Positions 8,067 through 17,699 of a stretch of 64,000 nt of DNA are shown in pieces. This stretch comes from Pontibacter anaerobius (GTDB taxonomy: Bacteria > Bacteroidota > Bacteroidia > Cytophagales > Hymenobacteraceae): contig NZ_JAPFQO010000010.1 of NCBI RefSeq assembly GCF_026241195.1, positions 124,001-188,000 on the forward strand. Reading direction: 5' to 3'. The first letter of the stretch is position 1; each line of letters starts with the position of its first letter. Below the pieces are notes generated by a model. It ran no database searches. It was not told where the DNA came from and saw only the letters and a list, made by a program, of their open reading frames with translations. The position numbers and the translations under genes were made by a program.

Positions 8067-8846
8067 ATGACATTAAATACCTTAAAACAGGCACTCCTTA
8101 TTTGTCTATTTATGCAAATAGGGAGTGTTTTTTTTACCCCTTATGTAAAGGCCCAAGTGTCGCAGCCTGTCACCACCTCTGAAATTGGTGTTGGTATAGG
8201 AGGTGCCAATTACAAGGGCGAGATAGCACCCAACTATCGCTTCTTGAATAACCAGCCGGCATTAACCCTTTTCTACCGTCGCGACATGTCTAATGCTATA
8301 ACGCTACGTGGGGGCTTAATGGGCAGCCACCGTATTGTAGATGACAACACTTTTAGTGATGAGGCTTTTGATGACCGTCCGTTTCACGCTTATCGCCAAG
8401 GCGAACTGAAGCTAAGCCTGCTGGAGTTGTCAGGCATCTTGGAGTATAATTTCCTGGATTATTATGATCGTAGCCAAAGCCCACGCCTGTCGCCTTATCT
8501 TTTTGTGGGAGTAGCCGGCCTCCTTTACAATAACAAACTTGCTTCTACTAATGTAGAGGCCATGCAAGAGCCTTTCGAAACAAGTATAACGGTAGCTGTA
8601 CCTTTTGGAGTGGGGCTAAAATTTGCCTTAAGCACACACTGGAACCTGGGGCTGGAGTTTGGAGCTAGAAAAACCTTTTCAGATAAGCTCGACTACCTTT
8701 ATCCTGATTCAGGTTTGTATCCTGAGAACTTGGTAAATCCACACGACAAAGACTGGTATTTCTACAATGGTGTCAGTATTTCCTATACTTTTTACCGCTA
8801 TAATTGCCCCGCAATCTACAAGAACCGGCCTGGCCTATTAGATTAA
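8067..8846 (+). CDS. DUF6089-like outer-membrane beta-barrel protein, second copy
   Basis: 259 residues from ATG 8067; an in-frame TTG at 8055 is possible but less likely. The signal peptide runs to about residue 30 (PYVKAQVS). It shares the layout of its upstream neighbour (GVGIGGANYKGEIAPNY, ITLRGGLMGSHRI, FGVGLKFALSTHWNLGLEFGARKTFSDKLDYL), so the two are tandem paralogues. It probably sits in the outer membrane beside the BamA machinery encoded downstream. Function unknown. Confidence 0.8.
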   Translation: MTLNTLKQALLICLFMQIGSVFFTPYVKAQVSQPVTTSEIGVGIGGANYKGEIAPNYRFLNNQPALTLFYRRDMSNAITLRGGLMGSHRIVDDNTFSDEAFDDRPFHAYRQGELKLSLLELSGILEYNFLDYYDRSQSPRLSPYLFVGVAGLLYNNKLASTNVEAMQEPFETSITVAVPFGVGLKFALSTHWNLGLEFGARKTFSDKLDYLYPDSGLYPENLVNPHDKDWYFYNGVSISYTFYRYNCPAIYKNRPGLLD

Positions 8847-8905
8847 ACAGTAATCATTCATGAATTTCTCTTGCTTTTTGTAACTTGCAAGGAAATTGTG
8901 TTTTA

Positions 8906-9649
8906 ATGAATCTGAAGGAGAAAGTAGACTTAGGCAATTTACCAAAGCACATAGCCGTTATCATGGACGGTAATGGGCGTTGGGCAAAGAAAAGAGGCGG
9001 ATTGCGTATCTTCGGGCATCAGAATGCCATAAAAGCTGTGCGCGACACAGTAGAGGCCGCAGCTGAAATGGGCGTGGAATACCTGACGCTGTATGCCTTC
9101 TCTACGGAAAACTGGTCGAGGCCAGCAGAGGAGGTATCGGCACTGATGACGCTGCTGGTTTCCACTATCCGCAAAGAAACCGCTTCCCTCAACAAAAATA
9201 ACATTCGTCTGCAGACAATTGGAAACACTGCCAGCCTGCCGAAGGCCTGCCAGCGTGAACTGATGGAGGCCATTGAACTGACGAAGCAAAATACCCGCAT
9301 GACACTGGTGCTGGCACTTAGCTACAGCGGCCGCTGGGACATTACGCAGGCGGTGCAACGCCTTGCCAGCGAGGTGGGTCATGGTAATATAAAGCCTGAA
9401 GAAATAAACGAAGCTTCGATTGCCGGTTACCTTTCTACTGCAGGTATGCCAGACCCTGAGTTGCTGATCAGAACCAGCGGAGAGCAGCGGATCAGCAATT
9501 TTCTGCTTTGGCAATTAGCTTATACTGAGTTATACATTACAGAGTTGCTTTGGCCTGATTTCAGGAAAGAGCACCTATACGAGGCAATAGTAGCTTACCA
9601 AAGCCGCGAGCGGCGCTTTGGTAAGACAAGTGAACAAATAACCAAGTGA
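8906..9649 (+). CDS. uppS: Isoprenyl transferase (undecaprenyl diphosphate synthase)
   Basis: 247 residues from ATG 8906; the longer TTG reading at 8885 adds seven residues outside the conserved domain. IAVIMDGNGRWAKKRG (16-31) holds the catalytic aspartate D21 and the substrate-binding loop; LYAFSTENWSRP and RTSGEQRISNFLLWQLAYTELY are the other signatures. It extends farnesyl diphosphate with cis-isoprene units to make the lipid carrier for peptidoglycan and O-antigen at the inner membrane. The end of the gene shares bases with the bamA start (GTGA), so the two are coupled. Confidence 0.96.
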   Translation: MNLKEKVDLGNLPKHIAVIMDGNGRWAKKRGGLRIFGHQNAIKAVRDTVEAAAEMGVEYLTLYAFSTENWSRPAEEVSALMTLLVSTIRKETASLNKNNIRLQTIGNTASLPKACQRELMEAIELTKQNTRMTLVLALSYSGRWDITQAVQRLASEVGHGNIKPEEINEASIAGYLSTAGMPDPELLIRTSGEQRISNFLLWQLAYTELYITELLWPDFRKEHLYEAIVAYQSRERRFGKTSEQITK

Positions 9650-12174
9650 TAGACACACGAATGACAAGATGCATCTGGGTGCTAGTGTTTCTGCTAATGG
9701 CAGGCACGGCCTCTTCCCAAGTACTAAACAGACCTGCCCAGTCGTCTCCGGTAGATTACCAGCAGCCCCGCCAGTACCGTATAGGCGGACTCTCGGTTAG
9801 TGGTTACAAGTTTCTGGATCCGATAGCGCTTACTTCCCTTACAGGTTTAAAGGAGGGAGATATGATCACTGTGCCAGGTGAAGACATCAGTCGTGCGATT
9901 CAGAACCTGTGGGATCAAGGTATTTTGGGAGACGTGGATGTGTCGGCCCGTACGGAGGGTGATGTCATCTACCTGACCTTTAACCTGACAGAGCGTCCCC
10001 GCCTCTCCAACTTCCGCTTCTCTGGTATCAGCAAGTCTCAGGGCGAGACCCTGAGAGAGAAAGTGCCCTTGCAGAAAGGCCGTATCGTAACGGATGCTGT
10101 ACTGAACAGTACCCGCAATGTGGTGCGTGAGTACTACGTTGATAAAAGCTTCCTGAACGTGAAGGTAAATATCACACAAAAGCCGGATTCTATACTTCCG
10201 AACAGTGTGGTGCTGAACATACATGTAGATAAAGGCGATAAGGTAAAAGTAGGCGATATTGAATTTATTGGTAACGAGGCTTTCAAGGACAAGAAACTAC
10301 AGCGCCAGCTGAAGAACACCAAAGAGAAGCGCTTCTACAAGATCTTTACCTCTTCTAAGTTTAACCGCACCAAGTTTGAGGAAGATAAGGAGGCGCTCAT
10401 TACGTTCTACAATAGCCAGGGCTACCGCGATGCTACTATCGTGTCGGACTCTGTGTATCGCATAAGCGATGACCGTTTAGGTATACAGATTACTGTGGAT
10501 GAAGGGCAGCAGTACTTCTACCGAAACATTACCTGGAGTGGTAACTACCTGTACGATGATGCCTATCTGGCTCGGGTGCTGGGCATAAGCAAAGGTGATA
10601 TTTATGACCAGGTAGAGCTGGAGAAGCGCCTGACCTATAACCCTACCGGTGTGGACGTATCTGCGCTTTACCAGAACGATGGTTACCTGTTCTCGAGCAT
10701 TAACCCTGTGGAGGTTCGCGTGGAAGGTGACTCGATTGACCTGGAGATGCGCGTGCAGGAAGGCCCGCAGGCTACGATCAATAAGATTCTCATTTCAGGT
10801 AACGACAAGACCAGCGACCACGTGATTCTGCGCGAGATACGTACGTTGCCGGGCCAGAAGTATAGTCGCGACGATTTGATCAGAACCAGAAACGAACTGG
10901 CAGCTCTTGGATACTTTGACCCGGAGACGATTGGTCTGAACCCGATCCCGAACCCTGCGGACGGTACTGTTGATATTGCCTACAGCGTAACAGAGCGACC
11001 TAACGACCAGATTAGCTTATCCGGCGGTTGGGGTGGCCCGATCGGTGCCGTGGGTACGGTAGGTCTGTCTCTGAACAACTTCTCTACACGCAAAATGCTG
11101 GATCTGTCGGAGTGGAAGCCAATACCAACCGGTGATGGCCAACGCCTGTCGCTGAACGTGCAAGCCAATGGTAAGTACTACCAGTCGTACTCGTTCTCGT
11201 TCACGGAGCCGTGGCTGGGAGGCCGTAAGCCAAACTCACTTTCTGTAAGCTTATTCAAGACAATTTATAGGAGAGGTACAGGAGGGTATTATAGCTACTT
11301 AAACGAGGATGTAGATGATAGCGAACTGAGCCGCCTGAATGTGGATGGTGCAGCTATCAGCCTGGGACGCCGCCTTAACTGGCCGGACAACTACTTCTAC
11401 ATGAACCACTCGTTGTCTTACAACCGCTATAATCTGAAAGATTATTACTTAGCACCAGGCTTTACCAATGGTATTTCGAACAGTATCTCCATTGTAAACA
11501 CGCTAGGCCGCTCAAGTATAGATAACCCGACCTTCCCGAGACGTGGCTCCAGCTTTACACTGAGCCTAAACGTGACACCGCCGTATTCGCTGTTCTCAGA
11601 ACGTGATGATGACGATTATGAGTTTATCGAATTCAATAAATGGATGTTCGATGCCTCTTACTTTATAAACGTGACAGGAGATTTGGTATTCAACACAAGA
11701 GCACACTTCGGTTTCCTTGGAACGTATGGTTCCGGTGATGTCGGGCCGTTTGAGCGCTTTAGAGTAGGCGGTTCCGGCCTGGGTGGCGGTAATGTGTTTG
11801 TTGGTACGGAGTACATCGGCCTTCGTGGTTATGATGATGAGAGCGTTGTTAACAACATCAGTGATACTGACCTGATCAGCTCCGGAGGTATTGCTTACAA
11901 CAAATTTGTGTTCGAGGCGCGCCAATTAATTTCGCCTAACCCGGCGGCAACCATTTATGGCCTGGCTTTTGTAGAGGCTGGTAATAACTTTGGTAGTTAC
12001 AAGAACTATAATCCGTTTAAGCTGTACCGCTCAGCGGGTGTGGGTGCCAGGATCTTTATGGCTGCATTTGGTTTGCTTGGCTTCGACTATGCCTGGAGAC
12101 TGGATGACCTGCCTGGTGGCGCTAATGATAAGCGTGGCATGTTCCACTTCATTATTGGCCAGCAGATACGCTAA
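9646..12174 (+). CDS. bamA: Outer-membrane protein assembly factor BamA
   Basis: 842 residues: signal peptide (WVLVFLLMAGTASSQ), several POTRA domains to about residue 440 (IGGLSVSGYKFLDP, LSNFRFSGISKSQ, KVGDIEFIGNEAFKD, FYRNITWSGNYLYDD, INKILISGNDKTSD) and a 16-strand barrel. It inserts barrel proteins into the outer membrane. GTG 9646 overlaps the uppS stop; ATG 9661 is an equally plausible start and leaves the signal peptide intact. The barrel signature VRGF/VRGY-like motif appears as LRGYDDESV. Two Skp-like chaperones follow, as expected for one assembly pathway. The gene is poor in AAGTATA. Confidence 0.95.
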   Translation: MIDTRMTRCIWVLVFLLMAGTASSQVLNRPAQSSPVDYQQPRQYRIGGLSVSGYKFLDPIALTSLTGLKEGDMITVPGEDISRAIQNLWDQGILGDVDVSARTEGDVIYLTFNLTERPRLSNFRFSGISKSQGETLREKVPLQKGRIVTDAVLNSTRNVVREYYVDKSFLNVKVNITQKPDSILPNSVVLNIHVDKGDKVKVGDIEFIGNEAFKDKKLQRQLKNTKEKRFYKIFTSSKFNRTKFEEDKEALITFYNSQGYRDATIVSDSVYRISDDRLGIQITVDEGQQYFYRNITWSGNYLYDDAYLARVLGISKGDIYDQVELEKRLTYNPTGVDVSALYQNDGYLFSSINPVEVRVEGDSIDLEMRVQEGPQATINKILISGNDKTSDHVILREIRTLPGQKYSRDDLIRTRNELAALGYFDPETIGLNPIPNPADGTVDIAYSVTERPNDQISLSGGWGGPIGAVGTVGLSLNNFSTRKMLDLSEWKPIPTGDGQRLSLNVQANGKYYQSYSFSFTEPWLGGRKPNSLSVSLFKTIYRRGTGGYYSYLNEDVDDSELSRLNVDGAAISLGRRLNWPDNYFYMNHSLSYNRYNLKDYYLAPGFTNGISNSISIVNTLGRSSIDNPTFPRRGSSFTLSLNVTPPYSLFSERDDDDYEFIEFNKWMFDASYFINVTGDLVFNTRAHFGFLGTYGSGDVGPFERFRVGGSGLGGGNVFVGTEYIGLRGYDDESVVNNISDTDLISSGGIAYNKFVFEARQLISPNPAATIYGLAFVEAGNNFGSYKNYNPFKLYRSAGVGARIFMAAFGLLGFDYAWRLDDLPGGANDKRGMFHFIIGQQIR

Positions 12175-12192
12175 ACCCAGAATTGAATTAGT

Positions 12193-12849
12193 ATGAAAAA
12201 GTTTTTGTTCATCTTTTTAGCAGGCTTTTTGCTGGCGTCTGTTTCGCAGGCTCAGAAGATTGGGTATATTGACTCCAACTTCATCCTGAGCAAGATGCCC
12301 GCTTTTAACCAGGTACAGCAGGAGATGGACAAGTATGCGGAAGCCTGGCAACGCGAAATTGAGCAGCTACAGCAGCAGGCTGATAAGCTGAAACAAGATT
12401 ATAAAGCCGAGGAAGTGCTGCTAACGGAGCAGATGAAGCAGAAGCGCCAGGCCGAGATAGCTAAAAAAGAGAACGAACTGCGCGATTACCAGCGTAAGGT
12501 TTTCGGCTATGAGGGCATGATGTTTAAACGCCGGCAAGAATTGATGCGCCCGATACAGGATGAGGTTTTTACCGCTGTTGAGAAAGTGTCAAAGTCAAAA
12601 GGCGTTCAGATCATGTTTGATAAGTCCGGTGACCTGGTGATGATCTACACCAACCCGGTGCATGATTACACGGAGTATGTGCTGGAGGAGCTTGGCTTAG
12701 CCTCTGACAGGAAAAACACTCCTGGCGAACGGCCGGCTGATGCCATAGTGGATGACCCTGAGAACTTGCCCGAAGTTGGAGAGGGGGAGCAGGAACAGCA
12801 GCAGGAGCAACCTGCCCGAAAACCCACAAAAAAGAAGTCTAACAACTAA
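12193..12849 (+). CDS. OmpH/Skp family periplasmic chaperone
   Basis: 218 residues with a cleavable signal peptide (about 1-20, VSQAQ) and the OmpH layout: IGYIDSNFILSKMPAF, then long charged coiled coils (EQLQQQADKLKQDYKAEE and on) and a returning strand GVQIMFDKSGDLVMIYT. Skp-type trimers hold unfolded barrel proteins in the periplasm. The C-terminus is a Glu/Gln-rich tail ending in lysines, unusual beside the core family. It is the first of two tandem copies behind bamA. Confidence 0.92.
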   Translation: MKKFLFIFLAGFLLASVSQAQKIGYIDSNFILSKMPAFNQVQQEMDKYAEAWQREIEQLQQQADKLKQDYKAEEVLLTEQMKQKRQAEIAKKENELRDYQRKVFGYEGMMFKRRQELMRPIQDEVFTAVEKVSKSKGVQIMFDKSGDLVMIYTNPVHDYTEYVLEELGLASDRKNTPGERPADAIVDDPENLPEVGEGEQEQQQEQPARKPTKKKSNN

Positions 12850-12879
12850 ACGTCTAAATACTTATTAACCAACCCAACA

Positions 12880-13485
12880 ATGATGAACAAGATTAAACTA
12901 TTAGTAGCAGCGTTCTTTCTGATCAGCTTTGCGTCTTTTGCCCAGAGCAACGACCAGCCGCTTAAGATTGGTTATACTAACGTAGAGTACATTCTACTGC
13001 AAATGCCAGAGAGCAAGCAAATAGAGTCTCAGTTGAAAGACCACAGTACACAGTTGGAGAACCAGCTGAAAGGTAAGTACGCTGAGTACGAAACTAAGCT
13101 GCAGGCTTACGAGAAAGGAGCAGCTACCATGGATGCTACTATCCGTGAAGACAAGGAGAAAGAACTGATGGGACTGAACAACTCTATCCAGGAGTTCCAG
13201 CGCAACGCCCAGATGTCCTTGCAGCAGAAAGAAAAGTCTTTGGTAGACCCGATCATCTCTAAGATCGATAAGGCTATTAAAGACGTAGCGAAAGAGAACG
13301 GCTATACTTACGTGATCAGCAACCAGGCGCTGCTTGCAGGACCTGAGGACGGAGACATTTCTCCGCTGGTGCTTAAGAAGCTTGGCGTAGACCCGGCAAA
13401 GGCACAGCAGACTCCTGAGCCAGCTGCCGCTAAACCAGCTGCAAAACCGGCTACACCAGCTAAGAATAACAAGAAGAAGAACTAA
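12880..13485 (+). CDS. OmpH/Skp family periplasmic chaperone, second copy
   Basis: 201 residues with a signal peptide (hydrophobic 6-20, SFAQS) and the same plan as the preceding gene: IGYTNVEYILLQMPESKQ, coiled-coil arms and NGYTYVISNQALLAG. The tail is a lysine/alanine/proline run. ATG 12880 is followed immediately by a second ATG at 12883. Its core is shorter and its tail more basic than copy one, so the two may serve different clients; that is inference. A strong terminator follows at 13508. Confidence 0.92.
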   Translation: MMNKIKLLVAAFFLISFASFAQSNDQPLKIGYTNVEYILLQMPESKQIESQLKDHSTQLENQLKGKYAEYETKLQAYEKGAATMDATIREDKEKELMGLNNSIQEFQRNAQMSLQQKEKSLVDPIISKIDKAIKDVAKENGYTYVISNQALLAGPEDGDISPLVLKKLGVDPAKAQQTPEPAAAKPAAKPATPAKNNKKKN

Positions 13486-13507
13486 GTAAGATTTTTCTAT
13501 AGTTTGG

Positions 13508-13542
13508 GAAAGCCGTTGTGTATACTTCGGCTTTCTTTTTTT
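13508..13542 (+). terminator. Rho-independent terminator of the bamA-ompH unit
   Basis: A perfect 8-bp stem (GAAAGCCG/CGGCTTTC) with a 12-base loop is followed by seven Ts. The loop contains TATACTT, one of the window-wide motifs. The hairpin also shows that the next gene must start after this point, which excludes its longer upstream reading. Confidence 0.9.
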
Positions 13543-13560
13543 ATACCTGTAAGCATAACC

Positions 13561-14601
13561 GTGGTAGAATATACAGAAACAGAAAGCACAGAAGACTCCG
13601 ACGAGCTGTATGAGCACCACCGCATTGTGGTGGACAAGGGGCAGGCGCAGCTGCGCGTAGATAAGTTCCTGATGGACCGCCTGCCAAATGTAACGCGAAA
13701 CAAGCTGCAGAGCGCTATCCGCTCCGAGTCGGTGCAGGTGAACCAGAAGCCTGTGAAGGTGAGCTATAAGGTGAAGCCGTTAGACGTGATAACCGTTACG
13801 CTTGCCGAGCCTCCCCGCGATACCGACATTGTGCCGGAGAACATCCCCCTCAACATACTTTATGAGGATGAGGAACTGTTGCTCGTGAACAAGCCGGCGG
13901 GTATGGTGGTGCATCCCGCTTATAACAACTGGAACGGCACTTTGGTTAATGCGCTTACCTACCACCTGCAGAACCTGCCTACGCATCGCAATGGGGAAGG
14001 ACGCCCTGGGCTGGTGCACCGTATTGATAAAGACACTTCAGGCTTACTTGTAATTGCCAAGTCTGATTACAGCATGGCTTACCTGGCCAAGCAGTTCTTT
14101 GACCACAGCATTGAACGCACCTACTATGCCTTGGTGTGGGGCGTGCCAAAGGAGCGTCAGGGCACGATTACTGGCCACGTAGGGCGCAGTGCCAAGGATA
14201 GAAAAGTTATGGCCGTATACCCTGCCAGAGACTACGGGAAACATGCCGTGACGCATTATAAGGTGCTGCGAAGCTTTAAGTATGTGTCGCTGGTGCAGTG
14301 TAACCTGGAGACGGGGCGCACCCACCAGATCCGGGCGCACATGAAGCACATTGGTCACCCGCTTTTCTCAGACGCCACCTATGGTGGAGATAAGATTTTG
14401 TATGGCATGCCTAACGGTACCTATAAATCATTTGTGGAGAATGCATTTAAGCTGATACCGCGACAGGCACTGCATGCAAAATCGTTGGGCTTTCTGCACC
14501 CTGCCACAAAAGAGTTTCTACAGTTTAACTCTGATCTTCCTGAAGACTTTATAGCTGTGCTTGAGAAGTGGGAGCTGTATGAGGAGCCGCTTGAAGTATA
14601 A
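13561..14601 (+). CDS. RluA/RluD family pseudouridine synthase
   Basis: 346 residues from GTG 13561. The reading frame opens earlier, but the terminator at 13508-13542 lies inside that extension. An S4 RNA-binding domain (about residues 25-80, RVDKFLMDRLPNVTRNKLQSAI) precedes the catalytic domain, with the HRIDKDTSGLLVIAK active-site motif carrying the aspartate and the RTHQIRAHMKHIGHPLFSD substrate motif. Members isomerise uridines in 23S rRNA (RluD) or tRNA/rRNA (RluA, RluC); S4 plus length favours RluD. Nothing is missing. Confidence 0.93.
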   Translation: MVEYTETESTEDSDELYEHHRIVVDKGQAQLRVDKFLMDRLPNVTRNKLQSAIRSESVQVNQKPVKVSYKVKPLDVITVTLAEPPRDTDIVPENIPLNILYEDEELLLVNKPAGMVVHPAYNNWNGTLVNALTYHLQNLPTHRNGEGRPGLVHRIDKDTSGLLVIAKSDYSMAYLAKQFFDHSIERTYYALVWGVPKERQGTITGHVGRSAKDRKVMAVYPARDYGKHAVTHYKVLRSFKYVSLVQCNLETGRTHQIRAHMKHIGHPLFSDATYGGDKILYGMPNGTYKSFVENAFKLIPRQALHAKSLGFLHPATKEFLQFNSDLPEDFIAVLEKWELYEEPLEV

Positions 14602-14720
14602 ATTCATACTTTGCCCGATGTATAAGTATACTTGGCTTATCGATTAAACAGGGCTGGAAAGTATAAATAAACTTAAACTTGCCTTCCATAGAAGTATAGT
14701 GTAAATACAAAAGCGTTATA

Positions 14721-14762
14721 AAAGCAGAAAGCCCACTACATTTGTAGCGGGCTTTCTGCTTT
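14721..14762. terminator. Bidirectional terminator between converging genes
   Basis: The stem pairs 14721-14734 with 14749-14762 over 14 bp, then CTACA with TGTAG after one mismatch, leaving a two-base loop. The outer arms are AAA/TTT, so it can stop transcripts of the + pseudouridine synthase gene and of the - TPR gene that converge here. The 120 bp before it hold five AAGTATR copies including a full palindrome at 14624. Confidence 0.85.
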
Positions 14763-14777
14763 ATGTTGGAAGAGTTA

Positions 14778-16424
14778 TTACTTCTTCTTTCTTGGTGTTT
14801 TAGCAATCTCCTTAAGAGCGGCTTCAGCTTGTGGGTTGCTTGGGTCAAGGGTTTTAACCTCAGTCCAGTATTTCACAGCGTTGTCTCTCTCGCCTTTCAG
14901 GTAATAGTAGTAACCTAAGTATGAGTTAGCCTCAATCAGGTCTTTCTTATACTTCTCCTTGTCAGTACCAGCCTTTTTGATGAACTCCTCATAGTATGGC
15001 TTGGCAAGACCTTTCTCCGTTTCAGGGTCCTGGCTGGCGTTAGCGCGTGCTCTCCACAGGTGGCCATAGGCATAGTCAGGGTTGGTCTCAACTACCTTTG
15101 CATAAGTGCTGTCTGCCTGAGCGAAGAACTCATTTGCTTTAGCCTGGTTGCCGCTTGCTGCATTCTCCTCACCGGCCATCATGTAGATGTTACCCATGTA
15201 ATAGTAGTCCGCATTGCTTGGCTCCACGTTCTCACGCTTACGCTCGTATACTTCAATAGCCTTGTCGTACTGGTTGTTGCGGGCATATGCATTCGCAAGT
15301 TCAGCATAAAGCTCAACATTGGCATTGTTCATCTGCAGCGCCTTCTCCAGGTTCTCAACAGCTTTCTGTGGCTGGTTGTTCTTAGACAGGATACGGCCAT
15401 AGTACTCGTAGTCCTCAGCGATCAGCTTGTTCTTGTCAGCCTTCTGCATATAGGTTTCTATTGCCTGCAGGGCTTTGTCTGGCTGGCCCAGTTCTAAGTA
15501 TGAGTAAGCTCTCAGACGGTTCATTACCATGTTGTCTGGCTGTTTCTGTAGTACTGCCTCGGCCGTTTTCAGAGCCTGGTCGTAGTTTTTAGTCAGGAAC
15601 AGGAAAGAAGCGTACTTCGCTTTTGTGTCCGGAGTATCTTCTGCCATATCTACATACTTCTGGAACGTAGACAAAGCTTTGTCATACTGTCCGGCGAAGT
15701 AGTAAAGCTCGCCAAGGTCGCGGTACGCCGGGGCAAAGTTAGGGTCGATTTCAATTGCTTTCAGGAAAGCCTGCTCAGCCTCGTTATAGTTACGTGAGCT
15801 GGTGTAAAGCTGTCCGCGCTTCAGGTAAGCAGTAGCATACCGGTCATCCAACTGGATGGCTCTGTCGTAGCTAGACATCGCCTCACCGCCTTTTTTCAGG
15901 GACAGGTAAGCGTCACCTAGGATCACGTTAGCTAGTGCATTCTTGTTATCACGCTCCAGCGACTGCTTCAGGTACTCAACGCCTTTGTTAAGCTGCGCCT
16001 CTGTTGCGTTAGGGGCGTTTACGTACGCCTCACCGATCATGGCAAGTACATAAGCATCTTTTTTGCCACGGCCGCTCAGAGCATTATTAAAATGCTGCTC
16101 AGCTTTAGCCTGGTCTCCCTGCTGCATGGCAATTTTGCCAAGGCCTACATGGTTAATGTAAGACTTTTTGTTATTGGCAATACCCTGGTTAAAGTAGTAG
16201 GCAGCTGAGTCCAACTTCTCTGTACGAAGGTAAATATCGCCTAGCGCGAAATAAGCATTGTCAGCAGCGTTTTTGTTACCCAGCTGAGACTTATAAATAG
16301 ATTTAGCTTCTTCATAGCGCTCCAGATCTACGGCTTTTCTGCCTGCGTCACCTGTTTGCGCAAATGCTGCAGTAGCAGGGAAAGCAGCCGCCATCAAAGC
16401 GATGTACTTCCAGTTATTTGTCAT
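14778..16424 (-). CDS. Tetratricopeptide repeat protein, periplasmic
   Basis: 548 residues from ATG 16424 (an upstream extension overlaps nothing useful and lacks a signal). A signal peptide (MTNNWKYIALMAAAFPATAAFAQ) is followed by about a dozen TPR units, for example AYFALGDIYLRTEKLDSAAYYFNQG and PAYRDLGELYYFAGQYDKALSTFQKY, to a basic end (TPRKKK). TPR arrays are protein-binding scaffolds. It closes a minus-strand run with TonB, ExbB/ExbD and a PstS-like lipoprotein, so a role in an energised envelope complex is plausible but not shown. Confidence 0.9.
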   Translation of the reverse strand: MTNNWKYIALMAAAFPATAAFAQTGDAGRKAVDLERYEEAKSIYKSQLGNKNAADNAYFALGDIYLRTEKLDSAAYYFNQGIANNKKSYINHVGLGKIAMQQGDQAKAEQHFNNALSGRGKKDAYVLAMIGEAYVNAPNATEAQLNKGVEYLKQSLERDNKNALANVILGDAYLSLKKGGEAMSSYDRAIQLDDRYATAYLKRGQLYTSSRNYNEAEQAFLKAIEIDPNFAPAYRDLGELYYFAGQYDKALSTFQKYVDMAEDTPDTKAKYASFLFLTKNYDQALKTAEAVLQKQPDNMVMNRLRAYSYLELGQPDKALQAIETYMQKADKNKLIAEDYEYYGRILSKNNQPQKAVENLEKALQMNNANVELYAELANAYARNNQYDKAIEVYERKRENVEPSNADYYYMGNIYMMAGEENAASGNQAKANEFFAQADSTYAKVVETNPDYAYGHLWRARANASQDPETEKGLAKPYYEEFIKKAGTDKEKYKKDLIEANSYLGYYYYLKGERDNAVKYWTEVKTLDPSNPQAEAALKEIAKTPRKKK

Positions 16425-16455
16425 TGTATAAAAGTTTAGTTGTTGTTTCTGTTTG

Positions 16456-17397
16456 TTAATTACCCAGGCTGATAACCCGCACTGGCATAGTTGCCGGCAC
16501 AAGCCCGGACTTTAGGATAAGGCGTTGGCCTTTGTCACTTGCAACATAAGATGCAAAACCTGTGCCAAGTCCTGCACGCCCCTCTGTGCTAATAATATAG
16601 AGAAAGCGGCGTAGCGGGTAAGCCTGCTGCGCAATGTAGGCCTGGTACGGCTGGTAAAAGCTCTCTGTCGTAACAGGAGCAGCCTCTTCGCTAATGCCGA
16701 GTACCTTTATCCTTTTCAGGAACCCTACAGCAGTTGAGTCGTCGAAGTCACTTACCCAGTTCACGCCAATCACGCCTAAGGCATTTTTATTCTCCTCCAC
16801 ATAATCCACCAGGGCCTTATGCGAGTTTGAAGCAAACGTGTTAGCCGGAAGATTATTGCCTGTAATTAAAGAGTCTCGTACGTAACGGGCAGTGCTCGAG
16901 TTGTTGTTGTCAAAAACTATCGTGATGTCACCCAGGTTGGAGTCTTCATCTAGCTCTTTCCAGCTCTTTACCTCTCCATTAAATATCTTTCTCAACTCAT
17001 CCATTGTCAGCAGCGTGTCCTTGTTCTCTTTATTTGTGATCAGGGCAACGGCATCGATGGCGATTTTCGTGACACGGGGTATGCGGTTCTGCTTATCAAA
17101 CACGGCCTTTTCCTCGGGCGTGAGCTCTCTGGAAAGTATAGCAATCTTAGTGCTGTCGTTAAGCAGGTCTTTTATTACCTGGCCCTCGGACTTATAGGCA
17201 GCCTCGATGTCGGCATACTTATAAATACCCTCAAATGTGCTTATCTCGGACTCAATTATAGGTTGAAAAGACTCATCAACGCTGATATTGATGTTGCCGG
17301 AGGTGGGAGTATCTAACTTATTGGCAGGGTCTCCACCGCAGCCTGACAGAGCGATTATTCCTGCTAAGGCCGCAATACTTATGTTTCTAATCTTCAT
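16456..17397 (-). CDS. PstS-like phosphate/substrate-binding lipoprotein
   Basis: 313 residues with a lipoprotein signal (IIALSGCGG, Cys 20) and the periplasmic binding fold of the PstS family: GNINISVDESFQPII, KIAILSRELTPEEKA, VALITNKENKDTLLTMDELRKIFNGE and STARYVRDSLITGNN. No PstC, PstA or PstB permease genes are near. The gene lies between a small membrane protein (11-bp overlap) and the TPR gene, downstream of two tonB genes. It may act as a sensor or delivery protein rather than an ABC-transport component; that is inference. Confidence 0.88.
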   Translation of the reverse strand: MKIRNISIAALAGIIALSGCGGDPANKLDTPTSGNINISVDESFQPIIESEISTFEGIYKYADIEAAYKSEGQVIKDLLNDSTKIAILSRELTPEEKAVFDKQNRIPRVTKIAIDAVALITNKENKDTLLTMDELRKIFNGEVKSWKELDEDSNLGDITIVFDNNNSSTARYVRDSLITGNNLPANTFASNSHKALVDYVEENKNALGVIGVNWVSDFDDSTAVGFLKRIKVLGISEEAAPVTTESFYQPYQAYIAQQAYPLRRFLYIISTEGRAGLGTGFASYVASDKGQRLILKSGLVPATMPVRVISLGN

Positions 17398-17644
17398 ACC
17401 TGTTTCTGTTGGAACGCGTGGTGTTGTAAACTCTTACAAATCTAACAATTCCATATAATATTAGAATTCCACCTAAGGCATACCTCATTGAATCCGGAAT
17501 GTCTAGGCTGAGGCGCTCGCTGGCAAACATAATGAAGATGCCCATGGCCACATAAAGCAGTGTCATGAAGATGCCGAATATGCGGGCAAACTTTGCGTAC
17601 ATGCTTTGGGATGGTCTTTCGTTTTCTCTTTTTGGTCGTAGCAT
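17387..17644 (-). CDS. Small two-helix membrane protein
   Basis: 85 residues with a basic start (RPKRENERPSQ) and two hydrophobic helices at about 22-42 and 54-70, ending in a basic, polar tail (NTTRSNRNRYED). No family recognised. It overlaps the PstS-like gene start by 11 bp, so it is likely translated with it. It lies just after the terminator of the upstream tonB gene, which suggests it opens a new transcript for the pstS-like and TPR genes. Confidence 0.75.
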   Translation of the reverse strand: MLRPKRENERPSQSMYAKFARIFGIFMTLLYVAMGIFIMFASERLSLDIPDSMRYALGGILILYGIVRFVRVYNTTRSNRNRYED

Positions 17645-17699
17645 GTGTGCTGTTTCTCGATTAACCCTTAAAAATAAACCTATTGCTTATAAAAAGAAA

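Noticed and set aside
8885..8905. Longer TTG start for uppS
   Set aside because: The extra residues precede the domain without features, and ATG 8906 fits normal family length.
13504..13560. Upstream start for the pseudouridine synthase
   Set aside because: The rho-independent terminator at 13508-13542 lies inside the extension.
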